Source of the DNA: Rhizobacter sp.
GTDB lineage: Bacteria; Pseudomonadota; Gammaproteobacteria; Burkholderiales; Burkholderiaceae_C
Direction of reading: 5' to 3'
NCBI GenBank assembly: GCA_025355545.1
Contig: JANXZN010000371.1
Location: 1-41,015, forward strand
DNA: 41,015 nt
This document shows, one piece after another, positions 17,969 to 27,368 of this stretch (positions are counted from its first letter, which is position 1; each line of letters opens with the position of its first letter). The notes beneath the pieces are model-generated. The model did no database searches and had not been told where the DNA came from. It saw only the letters and a program-made list of their open reading frames with translations. A program made the translations under genes and the position numbers.

Positions 17969-19813
17969 ATGGACTGCGTTGCGCTGCTGGACGACCGCGC
18001 CGCGACCCGCGCGCGGCCCAGCGGCCGTTTATACGAAAGCTTCGAGCGCGAGCACCGCTGCGCCGACCCGGCGCAGCTCGATGCGATCTGGGCGCAGGTC
18101 GATGCCGACCAGCGTCGCGGCCTGTACGCGGTCCTGCTCGCCGACTACGAGTGGGGCACGAAGCTGCTGAAGGCCGGCGTCAGGCCGGGCGACGCTTCGG
18201 CGTTGCGGGTGCTGATGTTCCGCACGCTGAGGCGTTTGTCGCGTGACGAGGTCGATGCCTGGCTGGCCGAGCGCGATGCGTCGGGCGCCGACGAAGCGGC
18301 GGGCGTGATGGATCTGCAGCCCAGCGTCGACCGCGCCGAGTTCACGCGCGCGATCGAGGCGATCCACGAGGCGATTCGGGCCGGCGAAACCTACCAGGTC
18401 AACTACACCTACCGCATGAACGGTGCGGCCTTCGGTGCGCCGGTCGCGCTGTACCGCCGCCTGCGCGCGCGCCAGCCGGTCGACTACGGCGCCTTCATCG
18501 CGCTGCCGGGTGGCGGTGCGGTCACGCACGTGTTGTCACTCTCGCCCGAACTGTTCCTGCGTCACGAAGCCGGCCTGTTGACCGCGCGGCCGATGAAAGG
18601 CACCGCCGCGCGCGTCGCCGCGCCCGAGAGCGACAGCGAATCGGCACGCCTGCTCGCGATCGATGTGAAGAACCGCGCCGAGAACCTGATGATCGTCGAC
18701 CTGCTGCGCAACGACCTGGGCCGGCTCGCGCAGACCGGCTCGGTGCACGTGCCCGCGCTGTTCGCGATCGAGCCCTATGCCACGGTGTTCCAGATGACCT
18801 CGACCGTCCAGGCGCAGATCCGCCCCGAGGTGGGCATGCCGGAGCTGCTGCGCGCGGTGTTCCCGTGCGGCTCGATCACCGGCGCGCCCAAGCACCACAC
18901 GATGGAGCTGATCGCCGGCCTCGAGAGCACGCCGCGTGGGCTGTACTGCGGCGCGATCGGCTGGGTCGACGCGCCGCAGGGCGACGCCCGCGTCGGCGCC
19001 TTCTGCCTGTCGGTGGCGATCCGGACGTTGACGCTGGGCGCCGCGGTCGCGGGCTTGCGCGCGCTGCGCCTCGGCGTCGGCGCCGGCATCGTGAGCGACA
19101 GCCGCGCCGACGACGAGTTCGATGAATGCCGCCTGAAGGCGCGCTTCCTGACCGGCCTGGACCCGGGCTTCGAGCTGTTCGAGACCATGCTGTGGACGCC
19201 GGGGCAGGGCGTGAGGCATCTGGCGCGTCACCTGGCGCGCCTGGAGCACAGTGCGCGGGTGCTCGGGTTCGAGTTCGATCGCGCGGCGTTGCTCGCGACG
19301 CTGGACGCGTTCGCGCGTGGCGCCGCGGTCGTCACGCGGCTGCGCCTCGCGCTGGCCCACGACGGGCGCATCGGCCTCGCGCACGCGCCGCTGGCAGCGC
19401 TGCCGGGCTGGCCGGTCAAGCTGCTGGTCGACGAACACGCGTTGGCCGAGCCCAATCCGCTGACGGCGCACAAGACCACGCTGCGCCGTCGCTACGACGC
19501 CGGTGTGCGCGCTGCCGACCGCGCCGGCGCGTTCGACACCTTGTTCTTCAACGGCGCGGAGCGGCTGGTCGAAGGCGGCCGCAGCAACGTCTTCGTTCGG
19601 CTCGACGGCCGCTGGTGGACGCCGCCTTTGTCCGACGGCGCCTTGCCCGGCGTGATGCGCGGCGCGCTGCTGGTCGATCCGGCCTGGAACGCGCGCGAGC
19701 GCAGCCTGACCCGCGCCGATCTCGGGCGCGCCGAGGCCGTCGTCGTCTGCAATGCGCTGCGCGGGGCACTGCCGGCCGAACTCGCGACCTTGCCGCGGCA
19801 CTTTGCGGCATGA
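17969..19813 (+). CDS. Bifunctional aminodeoxychorismate synthase component I / aminodeoxychorismate lyase (PabB-PabC fusion)
   Basis: GETYQVNYTYRM, ARPMKGTAAR, NLMIVDLLRNDLGR, GSITGAPK (chorismate-binding domain), then FNGAERLVEGGRSNVFVRLDGRWWTPPLSDGALPGVMRGALL (PabC/aminotransferase IV). Confidence 0.93.
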   Translation: MDCVALLDDRAATRARPSGRLYESFEREHRCADPAQLDAIWAQVDADQRRGLYAVLLADYEWGTKLLKAGVRPGDASALRVLMFRTLRRLSRDEVDAWLAERDASGADEAAGVMDLQPSVDRAEFTRAIEAIHEAIRAGETYQVNYTYRMNGAAFGAPVALYRRLRARQPVDYGAFIALPGGGAVTHVLSLSPELFLRHEAGLLTARPMKGTAARVAAPESDSESARLLAIDVKNRAENLMIVDLLRNDLGRLAQTGSVHVPALFAIEPYATVFQMTSTVQAQIRPEVGMPELLRAVFPCGSITGAPKHHTMELIAGLESTPRGLYCGAIGWVDAPQGDARVGAFCLSVAIRTLTLGAAVAGLRALRLGVGAGIVSDSRADDEFDECRLKARFLTGLDPGFELFETMLWTPGQGVRHLARHLARLEHSARVLGFEFDRAALLATLDAFARGAAVVTRLRLALAHDGRIGLAHAPLAALPGWPVKLLVDEHALAEPNPLTAHKTTLRRRYDAGVRAADRAGAFDTLFFNGAERLVEGGRSNVFVRLDGRWWTPPLSDGALPGVMRGALLVDPAWNARERSLTRADLGRAEAVVVCNALRGALPAELATLPRHFAA

Positions 19814-20490
19814 GACTCGCGCTGTTCGATCTCGACCACACGCTGATCCCGTTCGACAGCGGCATGGCCTGGACGCATTTCCTGATCGAGCGCGGCGCCC
19901 TGCCCGCCGCCGCCGAGGCAACCTACCTCGAGCACTGCCGGCAGTACGTGGCCGGCACGCTCGACATCCATGCGATGCACTTCGCCAGCGTCGCCCCGCT
20001 GGCGCGCGTCCCGCGCGCGCAGCTGGCGCAATGGACGGGCGAGTTCGGGGCGGCGTTGCGCGCGCGCGTGCCCGCCGACATGCACGCGCTGGTGCAGCGC
20101 CACCTCGCGGCCGGCGACCTGTGCGCGGTCGTCACCGCGACCACGCGTTTCATCGCCGAACCCTGCGCGCGCCTGTTCGGCGTGCTGCACGTGGTCGCCA
20201 CCGAGGCCGCGACGGTGGACGGCACGCCGGGCGGCGCGCTGACCGGCGAGATCGACGGCCTGCCGTGCTATCGCGAGCACAAGGTCACGCGCGTGCGACA
20301 GTGGCTGGCGCAGCAGGCGCCGGCTGGCGCCGCGGCGCTCGATGCGTTCGAGCGCAGCTGGTTCTATTCGGATTCGACCAGCGACCTGCCCTTGCTGAGC
20401 GCGGTGTCGGACCCTGTCGCCGTGCGTCCGGACGCGGGCTTGCGTCGACACGCGCTGCAGTCGGGCTGGCTGATCGTCGATCCGGCCTGA
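19810..20490 (+). CDS. HAD-superfamily hydrolase (SerB-like phosphatase)
   Basis: LALFDLDHTLIPFDSG (DxDxT), CAVVTATTRFIAEP, SWFYSDSTSDLPLLSAV. Confidence 0.85.
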   Translation: MRLALFDLDHTLIPFDSGMAWTHFLIERGALPAAAEATYLEHCRQYVAGTLDIHAMHFASVAPLARVPRAQLAQWTGEFGAALRARVPADMHALVQRHLAAGDLCAVVTATTRFIAEPCARLFGVLHVVATEAATVDGTPGGALTGEIDGLPCYREHKVTRVRQWLAQQAPAGAAALDAFERSWFYSDSTSDLPLLSAVSDPVAVRPDAGLRRHALQSGWLIVDPA

Positions 20491-20515
20491 GGCCGGTCAG
20501 TCGGGGCGACTGACC
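20483..20515. terminator. Tandem stem-loops at convergent gene ends
   Basis: CGGCC-TGA-GGCCG (20483-20495) and GGTCAGTC-GGGGC-GACTGACC (20495-20515) between convergent stop codons; no U-tract. Confidence 0.45.
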
Positions 20516-21204
20516 GAGTCGCTGCGTTCGTTTCGCGTCGTCGCCTGAGGGTCGGCCGACCATTGCGCGTCGGCGGCGCGCAGCGCTGCGAGCCGCTTGC
20601 GCGTGCCCGGATGGGTGGCCGTGTCGAGGCTCGTGCCCAGGTGCATGAAGGCCGTGACCGCGTCCCGCGACGTCCCGCCGAGCGCGTGCAGCGTGTGCAA
20701 CGCGTAGGCGTCGGCCTCGATCTCCTGCCGATGTGCGAGCCCGGAGCCATCGCGCCCCAGCAGCGCCGCCACCGGCTCGGTCTGATCCGGGGTGACGGCG
20801 CCCGGAACCCACTTCTGGTAAAGGTGCTGGGTCTGCTCCCAGTGGCCCAGCTCGATGTGGCCGAGTTCGTGCGCGAGGATGAACAGTCGCTCGCCTTCGC
20901 CGAGGTCGGCCAGCGATTCGTTCGCCAGCACGACGCGACCTTGCAGCGTCTCGGCGACGGTCTCGCCCTCGATCACGCGCAGTTCCACCGGGTGCCTGAG
21001 TCCGAGTGCGCGCGCCAGGGTCTCGAAGCTGACGCGCACGGTTCGGGCGCGCACGCTGCTCGGGTCGGCGGCACTCGCGTGGTCCAGCCGCGCCAGTTGC
21101 GAACGCGCCAGCACGCCGAGAATGCCCTCGTCGGCGTGGGCCGCCGGGCCGGTGAACAGCAGAGCGAGTGTGACGATCCACCAGCGCATGTCGAATGCTC
21201 CCAC
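20497..21204 (-). CDS. M48-family metallopeptidase, secreted
   Basis: Signal peptide WWIVTLALLFTGPAAHA, zinc motif ILAHELGHIELGHW, EIEADAYAL. Confidence 0.85.
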   Translation of the reverse strand: MGAFDMRWWIVTLALLFTGPAAHADEGILGVLARSQLARLDHASAADPSSVRARTVRVSFETLARALGLRHPVELRVIEGETVAETLQGRVVLANESLADLGEGERLFILAHELGHIELGHWEQTQHLYQKWVPGAVTPDQTEPVAALLGRDGSGLAHRQEIEADAYALHTLHALGGTSRDAVTAFMHLGTSLDTATHPGTRKRLAALRAADAQWSADPQATTRNERSDSVSRPD

Positions 21205-21255
21205 AGCGCGGCAGGGGTCGACCGTTGAGTGGTGCAGTGCAACAATCGTGCCAGA

Positions 21256-21275
21256 AATACGGGTTAACCCGTATT
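21256..21275. repeat. Perfect 20-bp palindrome
   Basis: AATACGGGTTAACCCGTATT equals its own reverse complement; lies in the gap between the response regulator and the M48 peptidase gene. Confidence 0.9.
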
Positions 21276-21282
21276 CTCGGAA

Positions 21283-21912
21283 TCAGGTTTCGATCAGGCC
21301 CCAGTGCAGCGCCACCAGCGTCAGCTCCGACTGGTTGCTGGCGCCGAGCTTCTGCTTGACGCGGAACAAGTGGGTGCCGACGGTGCTGGGCGACAGCTTC
21401 AGGTTGTCGGCGATCTGCGCGACGCTAAGCCCGCGCGCCAACTGCACGAACACCGAGAACTCGCGCTCGCTCAGGGTGGCGGCCGGGCTCGTCTCGCCGC
21501 GTACCTCGGCGACGGCGAGCGCCTGGGCGGTGTGCGCATCCACGTAGGGGCGGTTGGCCGCGACCGCGGTGACTGCGGCTATCAAGGCCTCGGGCGCGCT
21601 GCGCTTGGCCAGGTAGCCGAGCGCACCGGCGCGCAGCACGCGCCGCGGATGGGCCGTGTCTTCGTGCGCCGACAGCGCGAGGATGCGGGCCTTCGGGTCC
21701 TGCGCGAGCAGCCGCCGCACGGCTTCCAGCCCGCCCATGCCGGGCATCGACAAGTCCATCACGACCACATCGGGCCGCACGCGTGCGTAGTCGGCGCAGG
21801 CCTGTTCGCCGGTGTCGGCCTCGGCCACGACCTCGACCTGGGCGTCGGCCAGCAGCATGCGAAAGCCCATGCGCACCAGCGCATGGTCGTCGACGAGCAT
21901 GACGCGGATCAT
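21283..21912 (-). CDS. NarL/FixJ-type response regulator (LuxR HTH)
   Basis: MIRVMLVDDHALVRMGFRMLL...DVVVMDLSMPGMGGLEAV...LSEREFSVFVQLARGLSVAQIADNLKLSPSTVGTHLFRVKQKLG. Confidence 0.95.
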   Translation of the reverse strand: MIRVMLVDDHALVRMGFRMLLADAQVEVVAEADTGEQACADYARVRPDVVVMDLSMPGMGGLEAVRRLLAQDPKARILALSAHEDTAHPRRVLRAGALGYLAKRSAPEALIAAVTAVAANRPYVDAHTAQALAVAEVRGETSPAATLSEREFSVFVQLARGLSVAQIADNLKLSPSTVGTHLFRVKQKLGASNQSELTLVALHWGLIET

Positions 21913-23288
21913 GCGGCCCGCGCCACGGCAAGCGTGGCAGGCGCTGCCGCTTCCAGCGGCAGCCGGACTTGCAGTTCCACACCCCGCGGCGCGCGGTCGG
22001 CGACGTGGAACGTGCCGCCGAGGCCCTCGGTGCGCTCGGCCAGCCAGCGCAGGCCGTGGTGACCGCTGGCCGGCGGGTCGGCAGGCAGGCCCTGGCCATC
22101 GTCGATGACGCTGAGCAACGCCGCGTCGGCATCGCGCCGCAGTTCGACGCGGATGTGCGTGGCGCGGCCGTGGCGCAGCGCGTTGGTCATGCCCTCCTGC
22201 GCGCCGCGGTACAGCGCGAGTGCGGCATCGCCGCCCAGCCGGGCATCGATGAGCTCGACCTGCAGGTCGATGGTCACGCTGGGCTGGCTGCGCCGCGTGC
22301 GCTCGACCAAATCGGCGAGTGCGTCGGCGAGGCCGAAGTTGTCGAGCACCAGCGGCGCGAGCCGCGGGATGATGCCCTGCATCGCCTCGTACAGCCGCGA
22401 GGACTCGTCGGCGATCGTTCGCGCCGCCTGTTCGGCCTGGGTGTCGAGCCCGCGCACGCGCTGCGCGATCGAGACCGCCATGCTGTGCATCGCGGTGACC
22501 GACTGGCCGAGTTCGTCGTGCAGTTCGTGCGCGATCAGGCGCCGCTCCTGTTCGAGCTGGCGCTCGATCCAGCGCGTCAGCTCGCGGTTGTCGGACAGTC
22601 GGCTCTCGGCCAGTGCGGCGCGGCGTTCGGTCTCGATGTTCTGGCGCAGCCTGCCGACCATCCGGTTGAACGCGGCGCCGATCAACGCGGCCTCGGTGCC
22701 GGCCAGCGGCGGCAGCGCGGCGTCGAAGCGGCCCGCCTCCAGCGCCTCCAGCGCGCCGACGATCTGGCCGAACGGCCGCAGCGTGCGCCCGACCAGCCAG
22801 AACACGAGCGCGTTGACGACGACCAGCAGCACCACCGCGCCGAAGGTGAGCACGAGCACGTAGTCCCAGGCGTCGACCGCGGCGCGCGAGGCGTTGGACT
22901 GCATCACCAGCTTGCCGCCGGGAAACGCGATCGACTGCATCGACGGCCGCGGCGCGATCAGCCGCTCGAACCAGTCGGGCGCATCGCGCCCGGCCTTGTA
23001 GGTCGAGGGCGGCGACCGGTACAGCTCCTGGCCCTGCGCGTCGAACAGCACGATCTCGTTGGAGCGCACCCGGCCGATGCCCTGCAGATAAGCCAAGATG
23101 GCCGGTGTGCCCTGCGCGGCGTAGAGCCAGGCGTTGCGTTGCAGCAGTTGCGTGGCGACCCGATTGGCCGCCACCACTTCTTCGTTCACCGACTCGCGCA
23201 TGCTGCGCAGCTGCAGCGCCAGCACGGCCGCAACGAACAGGATCGTCAGCGCACCGACGATCAGGTTGACCTTCAGGCGCAGCGTCAT
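21909..23288 (-). CDS. Sensor histidine kinase, HisKA_3 (NarX/UhpB type)
   Basis: Two TM segments, HAMP-like region, RRLIAHELHDELGQSVTAMHSMAVSIA, ATPase VIDDGQGLPADPPASGHHGLRWLAERTEGLGG. Confidence 0.93.
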   Translation of the reverse strand: MTLRLKVNLIVGALTILFVAAVLALQLRSMRESVNEEVVAANRVATQLLQRNAWLYAAQGTPAILAYLQGIGRVRSNEIVLFDAQGQELYRSPPSTYKAGRDAPDWFERLIAPRPSMQSIAFPGGKLVMQSNASRAAVDAWDYVLVLTFGAVVLLVVVNALVFWLVGRTLRPFGQIVGALEALEAGRFDAALPPLAGTEAALIGAAFNRMVGRLRQNIETERRAALAESRLSDNRELTRWIERQLEQERRLIAHELHDELGQSVTAMHSMAVSIAQRVRGLDTQAEQAARTIADESSRLYEAMQGIIPRLAPLVLDNFGLADALADLVERTRRSQPSVTIDLQVELIDARLGGDAALALYRGAQEGMTNALRHGRATHIRVELRRDADAALLSVIDDGQGLPADPPASGHHGLRWLAERTEGLGGTFHVADRAPRGVELQVRLPLEAAAPATLAVARAA

Positions 23289-23535
23289 GCCGTGGGCGAG
23301 GGCGGGTCGTCTCGGAGTGGAAGGGTGAGCACGCGCCCATGGTAGCGACCCGACTGCGCCCCACCCGTCGAAAGGGGGCTGACCCGCAGTGCGATTCATG
23401 AAAATCATGAGGCCCGAATCATGGCAGCGCCACTGGTGTGCGGCAGCGCCCGGGGGGACCATGCGGTGCGGGATGCGACGCGTGTCCCTGCGCAGGTCGA
23501 CCGGCCTGCGTGTCGTTCACTTCAGGAGACTGTTT

Positions 23536-23610
23536 ATGCAATGGACCATTCCGACCGCCAGTGATTTCCGCTTCGGCTTCGAGATCACGATGTACGTCAG
23601 CGCACGCTGA
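23536..23610 (+). CDS. pqqA: PQQ precursor peptide PqqA
   Basis: 24-aa MQWTIPTASDFRFGFEITMYVSAR with the conserved E-x3-Y (Glu16/Tyr20); AGGAG at 23524-23528. Confidence 0.96.
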   Translation: MQWTIPTASDFRFGFEITMYVSAR

Positions 23611-23617
23611 CACCAAC

Positions 23618-23653
23618 GGCGCCGGTGCCGCGCTCGCGCGTGGCGTCGGCGCC
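23618..23653 (+). promoter_or_regulatory. Stem-loop in the pqqA-pqqB intergenic region
   Basis: GGCGCCG (23618-23624) pairs with CGGCGCC (23647-23653), with inner GCC/GGC and GCGC/GCGC pairings. Confidence 0.6.
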
Positions 23654-23691
23654 TTGCTCCAACCGACTCCTCTTTCCGCGCCTCCTGCACC

Positions 23692-24612
23692 GTGCGCATC
23701 AGCGTGCTCGGCTCAGCCGCGGGTGGCGGCTTTCCGCAATGGAACTGCAATTGCCGCAATTGCGCCGGTGTGCGCTCGGGCAGCGTGCGGTGCAAGCCGC
23801 GTACCCAATCCTCGATCTTCGTGCGACCCGACCACGCGCAGGACGGTGTGCTCTTCAACGCCTCGCCCGATGTCCTCGAACAGATTCGCGACCGGCCCGA
23901 ATTGCAACCCGCACGCGCGCTGCGCGATACGGCCATCGCCGGCGTCGTGCTGATGGACGGCCAGGTCGATCACGCGACCGGTCTGTTCATGCTGCGCGAG
24001 CGCAGCACTGCCCTGCCGCTGTGGTGCACCGATCCGGTAGCTGAAGACCTGAGCCAGGGCAACCCGATCCTGCGTGTGCTCGGCCACTACTGCGGGGTCG
24101 AGCGGCACCGGATCGCGCTCGACGGCACGCCGTTCCAGGTTCCCGGCGTGGCGGGCTTGAGCTTCAAGGCGCTGCCGCTGTCGAGCAAGCCGGCGCCGTA
24201 TTCGCCGCACCGCGAGCATCCGGTGGACGGTGACAACATCGGCATGCTGATCAGCGACACGACGCGCGGCGCGAGCGTCTTCTACGCACCCGGGCTGGGC
24301 GCGATCACGCCGCCGGTCCTCGATGCGATGGCCGGCGCCGACGCGGTGCTGGTCGACGGCACCTTCTGGACCGACGACGAGATGCCGCGCCTGGGCCTGG
24401 GCAGCAAGACTGCACGCGCGATCGGCCACCTGCCGCAGTCCGGCCCGGGCGGCATGATCGAGTGGCTCGCGAAGTTGCCCGAGCGCACGCGGCGCTGCCT
24501 GATCCACATCAACAACACCAACCCGATCCTCGACGAAGACTCCGACGAACGCGCGGTGCTGACGCGCGCGCGCATCGAGGTCTGTGAAGACGGCATGCTG
24601 ATCCAACTTTGA
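23692..24612 (+). CDS. pqqB: PQQ biosynthesis protein PqqB
   Basis: [30 protein letters not shown]...; GTG start. Confidence 0.97.
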   Translation: MRISVLGSAAGGGFPQWNCNCRNCAGVRSGSVRCKPRTQSSIFVRPDHAQDGVLFNASPDVLEQIRDRPELQPARALRDTAIAGVVLMDGQVDHATGLFMLRERSTALPLWCTDPVAEDLSQGNPILRVLGHYCGVERHRIALDGTPFQVPGVAGLSFKALPLSSKPAPYSPHREHPVDGDNIGMLISDTTRGASVFYAPGLGAITPPVLDAMAGADAVLVDGTFWTDDEMPRLGLGSKTARAIGHLPQSGPGGMIEWLAKLPERTRRCLIHINNTNPILDEDSDERAVLTRARIEVCEDGMLIQL

Positions 24613-24619
24613 GGCCGCG

Positions 24620-25384
24620 ATGAAGCCCGAGATTCTGCAAACGCGCCTGCACCCGCGGCAAGAGCCCGCCCCCGCCGACGCGCCCGCCTGGAGCGTCGGC
24701 GAGTTCGAGGCCCGGTTGCGCGAGCGCGGCCGCGCGTACCACATCCACCACCCGTACAACCTGATGCTCAACAGCGGGCGTGCCACCCGCGAGCAGGTGC
24801 GCGGCTGGGTCGCGAACCGCTACTACTACCAGATCGCGATCCCGATCAAGGACGCGGCCGTGCTGTCGAACTGCCCCGATCCCACGGTGCGGCGCGGCTG
24901 GGTGCAGCGCATCCTCGATCACGACGGCTTCGAGCTCAACGGCATTCGCGATGCCGGCGGCATCGAGGCCTGGCTGCGCCTGGCCGAAGCGGTCGGGCTG
25001 AGCCGCGACGAGGTCACCGACCTGCGCCACGTGACGCCCGGCGTGCACTTCGCGGTCGACGCTTATGTGAACTTCGCACGCCGCGCGCCGTGGCAGGAGG
25101 CGGTGTGCTCGTCGCTGACCGAGCTGTTCGCGCCCGAGATCCACAAGCAGCGGCTCGCGAGCTGGCCCGAACACTACCCGTGGATCGAAGCCGAGGGTCT
25201 GCATTACTTCCGCAGCCGTGTCAGCCAGGCGCGGCGCGATGTCGAGCAAGGTCTCGCGATCACGCTCGCACATTTCACGACCCGCGCCCAGCAGGAACGC
25301 GCACTCGAGGTGCTGCAGTTCAAGCTCGACATCCTGTGGACGATGAACGACGCCATTGCGTTGAAGTACGGCGTGTCATCGTGA
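24620..25384 (+). CDS. pqqC: Pyrroloquinoline-quinone synthase PqqC
   Basis: [55 protein letters not shown]. Confidence 0.97.
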   Translation: MKPEILQTRLHPRQEPAPADAPAWSVGEFEARLRERGRAYHIHHPYNLMLNSGRATREQVRGWVANRYYYQIAIPIKDAAVLSNCPDPTVRRGWVQRILDHDGFELNGIRDAGGIEAWLRLAEAVGLSRDEVTDLRHVTPGVHFAVDAYVNFARRAPWQEAVCSSLTELFAPEIHKQRLASWPEHYPWIEAEGLHYFRSRVSQARRDVEQGLAITLAHFTTRAQQERALEVLQFKLDILWTMNDAIALKYGVSS

Positions 25385-25656
25385 CCGCTCCCGCCGCTTC
25401 GACCCGCCCGCGCATCGGCACCGGTTTCCGTCTGCAGTGGGAGCCGGCGCAGGACTGCCATGTGCTGCTCTACCCCGAGGGGATGGTCAAGCTCAACGGC
25501 AGCGCCGGCGAGATCATGGTGCGCTGCGACGGCGCGCGCAGCATCGAGGCGATCGTCGGCGAGCTCGAGACCGCGTTCAACGCCTCGGGCCTGGCTCCCG
25601 AGGTGCTGTCGTTCGTCGAGATCGCCGGCCGACAACACTGGCTGACCTGGGAATGA
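25381..25656 (+). CDS. pqqD: PQQ biosynthesis peptide chaperone PqqD
   Basis: GTG start overlapping the pqqC stop; [36 protein letters not shown]. Confidence 0.95.
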   Translation: MTAPAASTRPRIGTGFRLQWEPAQDCHVLLYPEGMVKLNGSAGEIMVRCDGARSIEAIVGELETAFNASGLAPEVLSFVEIAGRQHWLTWE

Positions 25657-26801
25657 CCGGCATGAACGACTTCACGACTGCGCGACCCGGGCCGCCGCTG
25701 TGGCTGCTCGCCGAGCTGACTTACCGCTGCCCGCTGCACTGCGTGTTCTGCTACAACCCGATCGATTTTGCGAACCAGCCCGACGAACTCTCGACCGACG
25801 ACTGGCTGCGCGTGCTGCGCGAGGGCCGCGAGCTCGGCGCCGTGCAGTGCGGCCTCTCCGGCGGCGAGCCTTTGCTGCGCGACGACCTCGAGGTGATCGT
25901 CGCCGAGGCGCGGCGCCTCGGCTACTACACCAACCTGCTGACCTCCGGCGTCGGCCTGACCGTCGAGCGCGCCCGTGGGCTGAAGGCGGCCGGGCTCGAC
26001 CACGTCCAGCTCTCGTTCCAGGATTCGACGCGCGAGATGAACGACTTTCTGTCGCACACCAAGACCTTCGAGCTGAAGAACCGGGTCGCGCAGATCATCA
26101 AGGACCAGGGCTGGCCGATGGTGATGAACGTGGTGCTGCACCGCCTCAACATCGACCACATCGACCGCATCATCGGCATGGCGGCGGAATTCGGTGCCGA
26201 GTACCTCGAACTCGCGAACACGCAGTACTACTCCTGGGCCTTCCAGAACCGCGACGCGCTGCTGCCGACGCACGCGCAGCTGAAGCAGGCCGAGGCGGTG
26301 GCCGACGCGTGGCGGGCGAAGCTGGGTGATCGCATGCGCATCTTCTTCGTCGCCCCCGACTACCACGAGGGCAAGCCGAAGAAGTGCGTCAACGGCTGGG
26401 GCAGCATGTTCGTGACCGTCACGCCGGACGGCACCGCGCTGCCCTGCCACACCGCGAAGATGCTGCCCGGCCTGAGCTTCCCGAACGTGCGCGAGCAGTC
26501 GTTGCGCGAGATCTGGTTCGACTCCGAGGGCTTCAACCGCTACCGCGGCACCGGCTGGATGAAGGAGCCTTGCTCGAGCTGCGAGCACCGCGAAGAAGAT
26601 CTGGGCGGTTGCCGTTGCCAGGCCTACCTGATCGCCCACGATCCGACGGTGGCCGATCCGGTGTGCGTGAAGAGCCCGCACCACGCCCTGGTGGTCGAGG
26701 CCGTGCAACGCGCGGAGGCCGGCGTGGCAGTGGCGACCGAGCATCCGCTGGTGTTTCGCGATCCGAAGAATTCGCGCCGGTTGAGCACGCTGCCGTCGTA
26801 G
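25653..26801 (+). CDS. pqqE: Radical SAM PqqA cross-linking enzyme PqqE
   Basis: CPLHCVFCYNP (CxxxCxxC), SGGEPLLRDDLE, C-terminal SPASM cysteines CHTAKM / CSSCEHREEDLGGCRCQA. Confidence 0.97.
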   Translation: MTGMNDFTTARPGPPLWLLAELTYRCPLHCVFCYNPIDFANQPDELSTDDWLRVLREGRELGAVQCGLSGGEPLLRDDLEVIVAEARRLGYYTNLLTSGVGLTVERARGLKAAGLDHVQLSFQDSTREMNDFLSHTKTFELKNRVAQIIKDQGWPMVMNVVLHRLNIDHIDRIIGMAAEFGAEYLELANTQYYSWAFQNRDALLPTHAQLKQAEAVADAWRAKLGDRMRIFFVAPDYHEGKPKKCVNGWGSMFVTVTPDGTALPCHTAKMLPGLSFPNVREQSLREIWFDSEGFNRYRGTGWMKEPCSSCEHREEDLGGCRCQAYLIAHDPTVADPVCVKSPHHALVVEAVQRAEAGVAVATEHPLVFRDPKNSRRLSTLPS

Positions 26802-26816
26802 TTCGAGGGGCTGCGC

Positions 26817-27368
26817 CTATTGCACGAGATTCAGGATCTCGAGCTGCTCGTCCACGGTCTCGAAGGTACCGGTGCCCGCGGGCATCTGCATCAGCGGTTT
26901 GAGCTGCGGGTCGAACAGCCAGACGCTGGGGTAGACGAGCATGCGTATGCGCTGGTCGCCGATCGAATGCTGGAAGTCCGTGTAGTTCAGCAACCTGTCG
27001 CCGACGCGGATGAAGAGCAGGTTCGCCGTCGTCGACAGCGTGCTGCGCAAGTCGACGACGATCCAGGGCCTGAAGTGCGGCACCAGTTCGTCCGCGCTCT
27101 TGCCGAGGAAGTTCTCGTAGCGCCGGCAGTAGGGGCAGTCGCTCGCGCCGAGGTAGACGTACAGGCGCTTGTTCTCGCGCTTCGCGCGCGCGAGCGCCGG
27201 CCCGAGGTCGAATTCGGAGCGGCCGGAGGCGATCGTTGGTTCGACCACCAGCGGCGTGTACGCGGGTGGAATGCCGACCGCGTTCGCCGCCGCGACCAGC
27301 AACGCCAGCAACACGCCGGCGAGAAAGCTGCCGGCGGATCCGCGGTGCAGGCGCAGCGGCATCGTCAT
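26817..27368 (-). CDS. Periplasmic thioredoxin-fold protein (SoxW-like)
   Basis: N-terminal signal/TM; LYVYLGASDCPYCRRYENFLGKSADELVPHFRPWIVVDL (CPYC). Confidence 0.8.
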   Translation of the reverse strand: MTMPLRLHRGSAGSFLAGVLLALLVAAANAVGIPPAYTPLVVEPTIASGRSEFDLGPALARAKRENKRLYVYLGASDCPYCRRYENFLGKSADELVPHFRPWIVVDLRSTLSTTANLLFIRVGDRLLNYTDFQHSIGDQRIRMLVYPSVWLFDPQLKPLMQMPAGTGTFETVDEQLEILNLVQ

